Source of the DNA: JAIOQJ01 sp963718635
Lineage (GTDB): Bacteria > Planctomycetota > Planctomycetia > Gemmatales > Gemmataceae
Direction: 5' to 3'
Assembly: GCA_963718635.1 (NCBI GenBank)
Contig: OY970367.1
Span: 5,518,001 to 5,582,000 of the forward strand
Length of the DNA: 64,000 bases
The notes under the pieces were generated by a model. That model did no database searches. It was not told the origin of the DNA and worked only from the letters and a program-made list of their open reading frames with translations. Of the stretch, positions 38,012-46,798 are shown in pieces (the stretch's first letter is position 1; every line of letters starts with the position of its first letter). Made by a program: the position numbers and the translations under genes.

Positions 38012-38806
38012 ATGAAGAGTCCTTTTCCGGGTATGGACCCTTATCTGGAGGAATCCTGGGGCGATGTACACACGCGCATCGCCCTCTACGGCTGCGATCA
38101 ATTGAAACGGCAGCTCCCCCGAGACTTGGTGGCACGTGTTGAGGAACATGTCTCGCTCGATATCGAAGATGATGATGGCACGCATCGCGGTTTCTACCGG
38201 GATGTTCGCGTGGAAGAGTTTCCCAACGGCAATGGTTCGTTACCTGAAGAGGGATCTTCGGCGATTGCGGTGGCCGAGTCGATTCGTGTGAAAAGTGCGG
38301 TGCCACGGACACAGCGCTCGATCCAGATCATCGCGCCGCGTTCAGGTAATCGGGTGATTACAGTCATTGAAATCTTGAGTCCGGGCAACAAAATTGGTGA
38401 GAAATCGAGGTCGATATATCGTACGAATAGAGATCAATTACTTGAGGCAAACGCGAGCGTGGTCGAGATCGACCTGGTTCGTGCGGGGCGTCCATTGCTG
38501 CCGGTTACCCTGACCAGTCTTCCACTAAAATACCGAGGCCCCTATCGGGTTGCCGTGACTCGTGCATGGGATGGAGACGAGACACAGATCTACCGCCTTC
38601 CGCTACGCCGAAAGTTGCCGACGGTTCAGATTCCCTCGCGTGAGAACGATGCCGAAGCAGGACTCGATCTGCAAGCGTTGATCGACCTGGCCTATGAGAA
38701 TGGCAGTTACGACCGTACCGACTATCGCCGCGACTTAAATCCGCCCTTGAGCCCGGAAGACGCTAAATGGCTGGATGAACTGTTGCGAAGCAAAGGGTTG
38801 CGCTGA
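38012..38806 (+). CDS. DUF4058 family protein (copy 1)
   Basis: The protein has 264 residues and begins MKSPFPGMDPYLEESWGDVH, the characteristic DUF4058 N-terminus. It continues with RSIQIIAPRSGNRVITVIEI, LSPGNK and VVEIDLVRAGR. The last elements form an acidic E-I-D and K-like core reminiscent of a restriction-endonuclease fold, but no function is known for the family. It is followed 33 bases later by a paralogue. Intact. Confidence 0.85.
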   Translation: MKSPFPGMDPYLEESWGDVHTRIALYGCDQLKRQLPRDLVARVEEHVSLDIEDDDGTHRGFYRDVRVEEFPNGNGSLPEEGSSAIAVAESIRVKSAVPRTQRSIQIIAPRSGNRVITVIEILSPGNKIGEKSRSIYRTNRDQLLEANASVVEIDLVRAGRPLLPVTLTSLPLKYRGPYRVAVTRAWDGDETQIYRLPLRRKLPTVQIPSRENDAEAGLDLQALIDLAYENGSYDRTDYRRDLNPPLSPEDAKWLDELLRSKGLR

Positions 38807-38839
38807 GACTGTTCCCGATTCAACTTTAGGGCGGCTGCG

Positions 38840-39631
38840 ATGAAGAGTCCCTTTCCAGGTATGGACCCTTATTTGGAAGAATATTGGGGCGATGTGCATA
38901 CCACGATGGCAACGTATGCGCACGATCAGATTCAACGGCAGCTTCCAGGCGATCTACGTGCTCGGGTGGAAGAACACTTGTTGATTTCGGCGGAGAACGG
39001 CCACGCTCATCCACGGAGGCGCGTGTCCGATATCCGAATCATGGATAATCCGAGAGGAAGCCAAGATGCTGCTCGTGCAGATGGTGCTGTCGCGACCAAG
39101 CCCCGCATCATCCGAATGATACAAACGATGCCCGTGCAGCGGTCTATCCGCATCATTGATTCGCGGTCGGGCAACCGATTGGTTACGGCCATCGAAATTC
39201 TGAGCCCTTGGAACAAGGCCCACCCCGAAGGCCGGGCTGACTATAAAAAGAAGCAGAGTGAGATTATCGACGGCGGCGCTAATTTGGTTGAAATTGATCT
39301 GCTCCGCGTCGGCGAATTCATCGTGAGGGCCGTTGTGGGAGTGTTGGAGGATGAGGATCGCAAAACATACAACGTATGTGTATCGCGCACTTCCGCTTCG
39401 GACGAAGTTGAACTCTATCCCATCTCATTAAGAGATTCTCTGCCGGTTATCAGGCTTCCATTGCGTGAGAGCGATAGCGACGTTCAACTCGATATGCAAA
39501 GCCTGATCGAACTGGTTTACGCGAACGGGGCCTATGACGATTTAGACTACACCAAGCCCACCAAACCTGCTTTGAGTGGCGACGATGCGGTTTGGGTAGA
39601 TTCTCTGTTGAGAGAAAAGGGACTACGCTAA
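38840..39631 (+). CDS. DUF4058 family protein (copy 2)
   Basis: The protein has 263 residues and is a tandem paralogue of the preceding gene with the same order of motifs: MKSPFPGMDPYLEEYWGDVH, RSIRIIDSRSGNRLVTAIEI, LSPWNKAHPEGRADYKKKQS, LVEIDLLRVGEF, VWVDSLLREKGLR. Its middle is more diverged than its ends. Duplication in place is the simplest origin. Function unknown. Confidence 0.85.
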   Translation: MKSPFPGMDPYLEEYWGDVHTTMATYAHDQIQRQLPGDLRARVEEHLLISAENGHAHPRRRVSDIRIMDNPRGSQDAARADGAVATKPRIIRMIQTMPVQRSIRIIDSRSGNRLVTAIEILSPWNKAHPEGRADYKKKQSEIIDGGANLVEIDLLRVGEFIVRAVVGVLEDEDRKTYNVCVSRTSASDEVELYPISLRDSLPVIRLPLRESDSDVQLDMQSLIELVYANGAYDDLDYTKPTKPALSGDDAVWVDSLLREKGLR

Positions 39632-39682
39632 TCCTGCATGCCCGACAGTTTCAGCTGTCTGCAAATCGACCCGTGGTGCCGC

Positions 39683-41782
39683 ATGAAAACGTTTTGCCGA
39701 CATCTCACAATCCTGCCGCTCGCCGCGCTGGTTGCATTTCTCAGCACAGACGGTGCCACGGTTTTGGCTCAGGGAAAGAAGGGGCCGGCGCCGATCGCTG
39801 CGTCGCCGCAGGCGCCTACTATTACGTTTCCAAGCCCCTCAGGCGCTCAACGCGGAACCTCAGTTGAAGTCGAGCTCAATGGCACGAACTTAGGCGATCC
39901 GATCGATCTGTGGAGCAGCTTTCCGTCCAAGGCCTCATTCCCGACAGATCTCAAGGGCGGCAAGATCGCCACAAAACTTCGCGTGAAACTGGAAGTGCCC
40001 AATGATGCCCCTATCGGCTTTCACACCATTCGACTTGTGACTAAGTGGGGCGTGTCGAACTCACAGACTTTCTGCATTGATGATCTGCCCCAAGTTGCCG
40101 AGGTTGCCGGCAACCAAACGAAACTCTTAGCCCAAGTCGTCCCATTTCCCTGTGTCGTGATGGGGAAGACGGATGTCGAGACAAGTGACTTTTTCAAGAT
40201 AAATGTCAAAGAGGGAGAGCGGGTGACGCTTGAGGCGCTGGGTCGCCGACTTGGGTCGGCCCTCGACACCATCATCCTCGTCTACGACGGCCGAACCGGG
40301 CGCGAATATCCCGGCCTGTACAGCGATGATGCTCCCGGCTTGCAGTCAGACGCCAGACTCAGTTTTATTGCAAAGAAGGGTGGCGAATACTTCGTTGAAA
40401 TTCGCGATACCACTCACCGAGGCGGGCCGGATTACCATTATCGGCTGCGCATGGGCAATTTCCCGGCCGCGCTTACCGCTTTTCCGGTGGCCGCCAAACG
40501 CGGATCGAAGACGACTATCGGTTTTAGCGGCGCCGATGCGGTCGATGCTCCGCCCATCGAAATGAACGCCTCGCTATTTCCAAAAACAGTCGAGTATCTC
40601 GCCCCGAAACGGTCCAACGGGCAATCGGGTTGGCCTGTTCCCGTTCAACTTACCGATATGGAGGAACGGGTTGAGACTGAGCCGAATGACGAAATGTCCA
40701 AGGCTAATAAGATCACAATTCCCTGCGGCGTCACAGCTCGATTTCAAGAGAAGGGCGATATCGATTACTTCTCTTTTGATGCGAAAAAGGGGCTAAAATA
40801 TCGTATCGCGGCCGAGACATTTGAAATCAACTCCCCGGCAGAAGTCTATCTGATTTTGAAAAATGCCAAGGGCGTCGATCTGGCTAAAAGTGTACCCGCG
40901 GCTCCGTCAGCCAATATTGAATATTCCGCCACCGAAGATAGCACGCTTTTCATTCATGCCGAACATACGAATTACGTGCACGGGCCTAATGAGGTCTATC
41001 ATCTGATCGTCAAACAGGCGGAACCCGATTTCGACGTCAATTTCGGCATCGATCGGTGTGAAGCCGCGCCAGGGGGAACGACGTTGCTGCCAATCACCGG
41101 TGTTATCCGCCGCGATTACGCTGGCCCGATAGAGCTTTCGGTCGGCGGTCACCCCGGTCTGTCGGGGACTATCATCATTCCGCCATCAGTCGGTGGGGCG
41201 GCGCCAAAAGACAATGCGACTGTCTTAGCTTATCTGCCAATCAAAGTGGATCCCGGCATCCAGATAGGTGCTTATGCCTTTCATGTTCGCGCCAAAGGTG
41301 CTGCGAATGGAACTGAAATTATCCGGTTGGTAAACGTTGCGGATGTCGTAAAGCGAAGCATGGCCGACCTCGCTTTCCCACCGCGGGAGACGCTTACATC
41401 GTTAGCAATTGGCGTCACGGATAAGCCCCCTTACGACCTTTCTGCGAAAGCCCCAGTTCTCGAAGTGTCAAGCGGTGCTTCAGCAAATGTCGCACTACTG
41501 GCTGCACGAATAAAAGGCGTCTCCGAAGAGATCGCACTTTCGGCATTGAACCTGCCGCCGAAAGTCACCGCTGTTGTGAAGCCGATCGCCAAGGGTTCGA
41601 ACGAAACACAAATACAAGTGACGGTCGCCTCCGGCGCGACGGCCGGGCCAGCTACGTTCTATCTCCGTGCCTCGTCGAAAGTGGGCGAAAGAGATTTTGT
41701 CACCTATGTCCCCATTGCTCTGCTAATCAAGGCCGAGAGCAAGAAAGAGCCCGAAAAAGAAAAACCCAAGGAAAAGAAATGA
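39683..41782 (+). CDS. Secreted PPC-domain protein
   Basis: The protein has 699 residues from ATG 39683 (MKTFCRHLTILPLAAL...), which gives a normal signal peptide; an earlier ATG at 39638 would put 15 residues in front of it. The order is: an N-terminal beta domain with FPSPSGAQRGTSVEVELNGT (IPT/TIG-like), a subtilase-type PPC domain around residues 165-265 (ETSDFFKINVKEGERVTLEA, YFVEIRDTTHRGGPDYHYRL), a second PPC domain starting at VETEPNDEMSKANKITIPCG (about 345-450), and C-terminal Ig-like repeats ending in a Lys/Glu-rich tail. Such proteins are common on planctomycete surfaces. No enzymatic domain is present. Confidence 0.8.
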   Translation: MKTFCRHLTILPLAALVAFLSTDGATVLAQGKKGPAPIAASPQAPTITFPSPSGAQRGTSVEVELNGTNLGDPIDLWSSFPSKASFPTDLKGGKIATKLRVKLEVPNDAPIGFHTIRLVTKWGVSNSQTFCIDDLPQVAEVAGNQTKLLAQVVPFPCVVMGKTDVETSDFFKINVKEGERVTLEALGRRLGSALDTIILVYDGRTGREYPGLYSDDAPGLQSDARLSFIAKKGGEYFVEIRDTTHRGGPDYHYRLRMGNFPAALTAFPVAAKRGSKTTIGFSGADAVDAPPIEMNASLFPKTVEYLAPKRSNGQSGWPVPVQLTDMEERVETEPNDEMSKANKITIPCGVTARFQEKGDIDYFSFDAKKGLKYRIAAETFEINSPAEVYLILKNAKGVDLAKSVPAAPSANIEYSATEDSTLFIHAEHTNYVHGPNEVYHLIVKQAEPDFDVNFGIDRCEAAPGGTTLLPITGVIRRDYAGPIELSVGGHPGLSGTIIIPPSVGGAAPKDNATVLAYLPIKVDPGIQIGAYAFHVRAKGAANGTEIIRLVNVADVVKRSMADLAFPPRETLTSLAIGVTDKPPYDLSAKAPVLEVSSGASANVALLAARIKGVSEEIALSALNLPPKVTAVVKPIAKGSNETQIQVTVASGATAGPATFYLRASSKVGERDFVTYVPIALLIKAESKKEPEKEKPKEKK

Positions 41783-42327
41783 ACCTCTTCGATAAATTTA
41801 AAACAGCTTTGCCGCTCGATGCGTTCCTCGCCAAGTACGGCACGCCGCCGCAGCATGCGCGTTGGAAGCAGACGTTCGACGCCATTACTTTAACCGACGC
41901 GCAGCGCCAGTTGCTCTCTTCTTTCAAGCGGGAGTTGAACGTACTGGTGCTCGCAGGCGCCTGGTGCGGCGATTGCTCGGGCCAGTGCCCGGCCTTCGAT
42001 CGCTTTGCCGAGGCAGCCCCCGTCATCAAGGTGCGCTATATCGATCGCGACGCCGAGCCGGAGGCACAGCGCGAATTGCAAATATGCGGCGGCAATCGCG
42101 TGCCGGTGCTCGTCTTTTTCAGTGAAGACGGCTTTGAGATCAGCCGTTACGGCGAGCGCACTCTCAGTAAATACCGCCAATTGATTCAAGATTCCGCAGG
42201 CGCAGGCTGCCCTACGGGGTTGGTTCGTTCCGGCGATCCTTTGCCGATGCAAGTGACTCAAGATTGGCTGAACGAGTTCGAGCGTGCCCAGTGGATCGTG
42301 CGCCTCTTCTCCCAGATTGCGATCTAA
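41779..42327 (+). CDS. Thioredoxin-fold protein
   Basis: The protein has 182 residues. LNVLVLAGAWCGDCSGQCPA contains the W-C-x-x-C active site (about residues 63-66), with a third cysteine soon after. RELQICGGNRVPVLVFFSED carries the cis-proline VP. The N-terminal 45 residues (FDKFKTALPLDAFLAKYGTP) are helical. Its start overlaps the stop of the PPC protein (ATGA), so the two are co-translated. There is no signal peptide, so it acts in the cytoplasm; disulfide reduction is inferred. Confidence 0.85.
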   Translation: MNLFDKFKTALPLDAFLAKYGTPPQHARWKQTFDAITLTDAQRQLLSSFKRELNVLVLAGAWCGDCSGQCPAFDRFAEAAPVIKVRYIDRDAEPEAQRELQICGGNRVPVLVFFSEDGFEISRYGERTLSKYRQLIQDSAGAGCPTGLVRSGDPLPMQVTQDWLNEFERAQWIVRLFSQIAI

Positions 42328-42601
42328 GCATGGTGATTAGAGTAGGTTGTGCAGGTCCTGGTAGAATTGCCCGTTTATGAAATTGTCACAAAAACTTGGT
42401 GCTTTGTAGAGATTCTCTCAAGATGTAGGAGTTGCAACTTTTTACAATTCCTTCCAAAATGACAAGCCCGAAATTCGGTCGATGTAAACTCAATCCCTGT
42501 CAAGTTTTGTACAATTTCTGGCTTGTTCAACATTAATATTTTTATCAACGGCACGGCCAATGCTTTTGGTTCCTTCGCCCTAACACAAACCGGAGCCAAA
42601 A

Positions 42602-42811
42602 ATGATTACCCCCACCCAATTGATCAATAGCCGTCCTCAGTTCCGCGGTTCGAACAACAACGATTCGCGCCGCACGGCCGAGGCTTTGCTTCGCGATGCC
42701 GCCTTCGTGATGGAAATGACCCGTCGCGTCAAGGAAGAGATGATGACCGACCAGCTGCAAACGGCAGTCATCAATCGCCGTCTTGTGCGCGACCTCGCCA
42801 GCGCTGCCTAA
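42602..42811 (+). CDS. Small protein, unknown function
   Basis: The protein has 69 residues; GGAG lies 7-8 bases before ATG 42602. It is basic and largely helical in the second half (LLRDAAFVMEMTRRVKEEMM). The 274-base spacer before it is AT-rich and probably holds its promoter. Composition suggests a soluble or nucleic-acid-associated small protein. No family recognised. Confidence 0.6.
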   Translation: MITPTQLINSRPQFRGSNNNDSRRTAEALLRDAAFVMEMTRRVKEEMMTDQLQTAVINRRLVRDLASAA

Positions 42812-42914
42812 GGGTCAGTGATCGTTGTAAAGCTGCCTAAGCCCTCTTGGATGTCATCCTCCCCCGGTCAATTGAAACATCAACCGCGAACGTTCAAGCC
42901 TCTGAGGATTTATC

Positions 42915-43193
42915 ATGTACAACGACGACAGGGCCTTGCGTGCGACGGCTCCCGTAATTTCCCGATTCGAAAATTGGCTCCGTTCGCACGGTTACGAGCT
43001 CGCCCGCGATCCGTTCATGGCTCCTGCTTTTGATGAAGCAACCGACGACGCCGCCGACCTCGTCGGTGAATATCTCAATGACCGCCCTGCCGAACGGAAC
43101 TTCCAAGATGTGCTTCTCGAACACGCTCAGGCCATCGGCGATGTCTATCCGGTATTGGGCGACTGTGGCTTCGCCTTCGCCCTGGCGAGTTGA
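42915..43193 (+). CDS. Small acidic protein, unknown function
   Basis: The protein has 92 residues; TGAGGA lies 8 bases before the ATG at 42915. It is acidic and helical (VISRFENWLRSHGYELARDP, DEATDDAADLVGEYL). It follows the 69-residue gene by about 100 bases on the same strand and may be its partner by charge and position (one basic, one acidic). Function unknown. Confidence 0.6.
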   Translation: MYNDDRALRATAPVISRFENWLRSHGYELARDPFMAPAFDEATDDAADLVGEYLNDRPAERNFQDVLLEHAQAIGDVYPVLGDCGFAFALAS

Positions 43194-43282
43194 TTTGCTG
43201 GTGGGCGGGTCGTCTTGCGGTTGACAAGGGGTTTGGTGATTCTGACTCCCAGACCCCTGTTGAAATCTGACACCACTATTCC

Positions 43283-43498
43283 TCAATCCGCTGGCTCGAG
43301 CATAATTTGCTTAATCTGACTACGGTGTTCGACCGACAGAAAGTCGAAGTCTCCGTCTCTAAGCAAAATATCCTCAATCAGCGTTTCTTTTGCAGATGCC
43401 CTAACGTCGGGACATGTAATTGGGTCTAGATATATCGAAATTAGCAGACTTACACCTAGCGGATTAAGCCTGCAATACATGGGCGCGTGTACCAGCAT
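43283..43498 (-). CDS. Possible small protein
   Basis: A 71-codon reading frame opening MLVHAPMYCRLNPLGVSLLI with protein-like composition (ILLRDGDFDFLSVEHRSQIK). There is no clear ribosome-binding site. It lies in a somewhat AT-richer stretch. It may be a short real gene or a fragment of a longer one whose upstream part is lost. Confidence 0.3.
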   Translation of the reverse strand: MLVHAPMYCRLNPLGVSLLISIYLDPITCPDVRASAKETLIEDILLRDGDFDFLSVEHRSQIKQIMLEPAD

Positions 43499-43626
43499 CC
43501 CCAGAGCTTGAATGAGTGCGCGTAAATTGCGTGAAGGCGGACGAGAGTCTATTCGGCACCTTGAAGGAACTCACGCTTTGCTCACGCTCCGGCGGTTGGG
43601 TAATTTTCATTCGGCAGGAGGTTCGC

Positions 43627-43812
43627 GTGGCACAGATCGGTATTTTACTCACTGCAGTAGGTTTGTTTCTCGGCGGTCTGCTGCCCCTCATGGGGTATGA
43701 AATCAGCAAGAAAAAGACCCAACCTGCTGTGTCTGTTTTGATGATGATTCTGGCGATCGGGCTGCTTTATTTCGGATTTGTGGTGCTGCCTGAGATTCTG
43801 CGTCGGCCATAG
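43627..43812 (+). CDS. Small two-helix membrane protein
   Basis: GTG 43627 is preceded by GGAGG (43617-43621), which favours it over the in-frame upstream start at 43516. The product has 61 residues with two membrane helices (IGILLTAVGLFLGGLLPLMG; VSVLMMILAIGLLYFGFVVL) linked by a basic loop (EISKKKTQP). It resembles many uncharacterised small membrane proteins. Confidence 0.55.
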   Translation: MAQIGILLTAVGLFLGGLLPLMGYEISKKKTQPAVSVLMMILAIGLLYFGFVVLPEILRRP

Positions 43813-43933
43813 CGTGCCTCACACAAAATGTTTCTAGGATTTCGTAGCGGACCAAGGCTGACTAAGCTCACCGCAGGCGAGCCGAATTGCGTTAGTAGTC
43901 GGGTAATGGCTGAGAAATCGCCATGAACGCGCC

Positions 43934-45583
43934 TCACTCATGCCGTAATGCAACAACCGGCTCGATGTGTGCCGCCCGACGTGCCGGCAGCAGCGCGGCC
44001 AGTGTGGTGAGCATCATGGCAAACAACGGCACGGCAATCATTAACCAGACGGGGTATGAGAACACGGTTTCCGGCAACGGATGATGGGATTGGCTTTCCA
44101 TGATCTGCAAGGCTTTGACATCGCCGGGGAAGGAAGCGAGCCAGCCGGCGGTGATTCCTCCGAGACCGCCGATCAGGCCGATCAAGCTTCCTTCGATGAG
44201 GAATATCCAAAGAATTTTACTGTCCCTGGCGCCAACGGCTTTCAGAATTCCAATCTCGCGCGTGCGCTCCAGTACGGTGGTGAACATGGTATTGCTAATG
44301 CCGATGGCCGCGACGATCAAAGCGATCAGTGCGATGAAGTCCATTGCGAAGCCGATCAGCAGGGAATTCTTTTTCATCTGATGGACGAACATGCCCAGCG
44401 AGTATTCGTGTAACCCAAGCCGATGAATTTCGCGAACGACTTCCTCGATATGATCTTCATGATCAACGGTTAAGCGGACCTGCGAATAGCCATTCTCTTC
44501 GCGGTTCGGAAGCTGGATGAAGAAGCGCTCGGCGGTGCCGCGCGGGACGATAACGTCGGAATCTTGAATCGAACGGTCGAGCATTCCAGCTTCGGGTTTA
44601 TCGTCTTTCATTGGCGCACGCAGCACGCCGACGATGGTTAAAGTCTCCGAAATTCGTTTCTCTTTCTGTTCCTTGGCGCCGGGTCTTTTGCGCTTGAGCG
44701 CGCGAAGCAACAAGGCCTTCTCGGTCGGCGGCAGCGGGATCGTTTCCATGAACTCGGGCAGCATTCGCCATGTCTTATCCAGAACCTCAAGCTCCTCACG
44801 GCTCAGACTGCGCTCGGCATCGAATAGGTTGAGTATGTTCAAGGAGGTGTTGCGAGCGCTCGTAATTTCGATTCGTAACGGCCGGCCGATGATGGCGTGA
44901 ACGTCGGCATCGTCGCGGATGCCGCAACGATAAAGCAGATACTCGTGAACCAGACATTCGCGAGCGTCGTCTGAAGAGAAGCCTTGGCCGACTTCAAGGC
45001 GTCGCGTCAATCGAGGGTAACTCGACGACACGCCGTAGATGCGGGCATCGGTGTCTTTCGGTCCATCAATCGGAAAGGCTCGTCCATATTCATCGAGGAC
45101 GGGCGATACATCGACAACATGTGAGATTCGGCCCAGGATCGCTAGCCGTTCGGGGGTGAGCGGTTTCGGCGTTGAAGGCATGTTTTGTCGTTTCCAGCGC
45201 GAAGCGCGAAGTTTTCGGATTCGCTCGCTCTTAGCCGAGCTCATGCTCCCTTTGATATCGAGGATGTCCGCTGGCACGCCATCGTAATTGTCGTCGGGCA
45301 TGTCGTCCCCCGATGGGAAGACGGTAATTTGTCGCAGTTCCTGTTCTTTGTGAAATTGATCGTCAATCACTTGGCGCACCCCAAGGCCGATGGCGACGCT
45401 GATAACGAGGGTCGCCGTCCCGATGGTGACGCCGAGAACCGTCAAAGCCGTTCGCAGTTTTTGCCTGCGTAAGGAAGACAGGCCGAATGCGATGAGATCG
45501 GATGTATACACTGGGATATTTTTAGCGACAACGCGTCGTTTTCCGAGACGGCTTCGGTGCGATGCGGCAATGGATTTCGGCAA
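43934..45583 (-). CDS. ABC transporter permease, MacB/FtsX type
   Basis: The protein has 549 residues. An N-terminal helix after RRQKLRTALTVLGVTIGTAT is followed by a periplasmic MacB-type core domain (about residues 70-400, including a basic RALKRKRPGAKEQKEKR stretch) and three C-terminal helices of the FtsX domain (FAMDFIALIALIVAAIGISN, REIGILKAVGARDSKILWIF, VWLMIAVPLFAMMLTTLAAL) ending LLPARRAAHIEPVVALRHE. Such permeases couple ATP hydrolysis to periplasmic mechanics or lipoprotein/antibiotic export. The likely partner ATPase is at 46104-46784, on the same strand but separated by about 520 bases containing a nested inverted repeat. Confidence 0.85.
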   Translation of the reverse strand: MPKSIAASHRSRLGKRRVVAKNIPVYTSDLIAFGLSSLRRQKLRTALTVLGVTIGTATLVISVAIGLGVRQVIDDQFHKEQELRQITVFPSGDDMPDDNYDGVPADILDIKGSMSSAKSERIRKLRASRWKRQNMPSTPKPLTPERLAILGRISHVVDVSPVLDEYGRAFPIDGPKDTDARIYGVSSSYPRLTRRLEVGQGFSSDDARECLVHEYLLYRCGIRDDADVHAIIGRPLRIEITSARNTSLNILNLFDAERSLSREELEVLDKTWRMLPEFMETIPLPPTEKALLLRALKRKRPGAKEQKEKRISETLTIVGVLRAPMKDDKPEAGMLDRSIQDSDVIVPRGTAERFFIQLPNREENGYSQVRLTVDHEDHIEEVVREIHRLGLHEYSLGMFVHQMKKNSLLIGFAMDFIALIALIVAAIGISNTMFTTVLERTREIGILKAVGARDSKILWIFLIEGSLIGLIGGLGGITAGWLASFPGDVKALQIMESQSHHPLPETVFSYPVWLMIAVPLFAMMLTTLAALLPARRAAHIEPVVALRHE

Positions 45584-45684
45584 ATCGGATTTCCGCTTAG
45601 AGATAAGCGGCCGCGATTGTCCGTATTACTGGGAGAAGCGAAGCTGCTTCATCGTCGCACGCAACTTGATTCATCATTGGTTTT

Positions 45685-45985
45685 GAGCCTGAAAGGGCTC
45701 ATTCTGTCAGCCCAGGCCGAAGTCCCTAAAAGGGACGAAGGCCTGGGTATGCCAGAGTCCGGTACATCGGCCCTGTAAGGGCCGTTCAGCGGGATTACTC
45801 CCAAACGTTACGACGAACGCGAACGAATTCTTGATATCTCATCGACAAGAAAAGGTTGTTATGTCGAGACCATGCCGATGAACGGCCCTTACAGGGCCGA
45901 TGGGTCACGGTGCCGATGAACCCAGGCCGGAGACCCGGCAAGCCGGGTCTCCGGCCTGGGCTGTTAGAAGGAGCCTTTCAGGCTC
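45685..45985. repeat. Nested inverted repeat (three paired arms)
   Basis: Outer arms GAGCCTGAAAGGGCTC (45685) and GAGCCTTTCAGGCTC (45971), middle units each palindromic (CCCAGGCC...GGCCTGGG near 45710-45745 and near 45923-45960) and inner arms ATCGGCCCTGTAAGGGCCGTTC-like (45768) and GAACGGCCCTTACAGGGCCGAT-like (45878). The order A-B-C...C'-B'-A' makes the whole 300 bases one mirrored structure. It lies between the MacB-type permease and its ATPase. No coding capacity is evident. Confidence 0.85.
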
Positions 45986-46103
45986 AAAGCCATCGGCAAA
46001 TCAAAGTGTACGTACCGATGAGGCGAGCCGTTTGTCCCCATGGTCAATTGCGGCATCACTAAAAACCGTTAAGTGGTCCCACTTAGTTGCGTCGTAAGCG
46101 AAT

Positions 46104-46784
46104 TCAGGTCGCGCCCGCCAGTCTGCCGTCGAACATGCGTAGGACGCGCGTGGCGCAATGCGCCGCCAATTCTTCATCGTGAGTCACAAGAACCAATGAG
46201 GCGCCGTTCTCCCGTGCATAGCGGAGCAGCAAGGCAATAACTTCATGGCCCGTTGTCGTATCGAGGTTGCCGGTCGGCTCATCAGCCAGCAAGAGCCGAG
46301 GACGGTTGATGATCGCGCGGGCGATGGCGACGCGCTGCTTTTCTCCGCCCGATAATTGCGATGGCTTGTGGGTTGCGCGGTGATGGAGGCCCATCGCATC
46401 GAGTGCGTCATTGGCCAGCAAACGGCGTTCGACCTTCGCGCGCCCGGCGAGGATCATCGGCAGTTCGACGTTTTCAACTGCCGTCAACGAGGGAACCAAG
46501 TGAAAAGCTTGGAAGATCATCCCGACGGTCGTGAGCCGATATTGAGCGCGCTCGTTTGAATCGAGCGAAACCAATTCCCGTCCCTCGACGGTGATCGAGC
46601 CCGCGGTTGCCACATCGAGTCCGCCCAACAGATTAAGCAGCGTCGATTTGCCCGAACCCGATTTGCCGAGAAGCGCCAGGCGCTCGCCGTGCTCGATGCG
46701 GAGGTTGATGTCGCGCAAGACCGAGATCGGTCCATACTCCTTCGTCAAGCCGACGATTTCAACCATCGCACTCGACGCGGCCAT
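46104..46784 (-). CDS. ABC transporter ATP-binding protein, LolD/MacB type
   Basis: The protein has 226 residues. Walker A GKSGSGKSTLLNLLGGLD, Q-loop IFQAFHLVPSLTAVENVELP, signature LSGGEKQRVAIARAI, Walker B LLLADEPTGNLDTTTGHEVI and H-loop LVTHDEEL are complete. The sequence class fits lipoprotein-release or macrolide-type ATPases working with FtsX-like permeases, so the permease gene downstream on this strand is the natural partner. Intact. Confidence 0.9.
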   Translation of the reverse strand: MAASSAMVEIVGLTKEYGPISVLRDINLRIEHGERLALLGKSGSGKSTLLNLLGGLDVATAGSITVEGRELVSLDSNERAQYRLTTVGMIFQAFHLVPSLTAVENVELPMILAGRAKVERRLLANDALDAMGLHHRATHKPSQLSGGEKQRVAIARAIINRPRLLLADEPTGNLDTTTGHEVIALLLRYARENGASLVLVTHDEELAAHCATRVLRMFDGRLAGAT

Positions 46785-46798
46785 GAGTGATGTTCCGC

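Noticed and set aside
42328..42601. Possible small RNA or riboswitch in the AT-rich spacer
   Set aside because: No stable or recognisable conserved structure was found by eye; it probably only holds a promoter.
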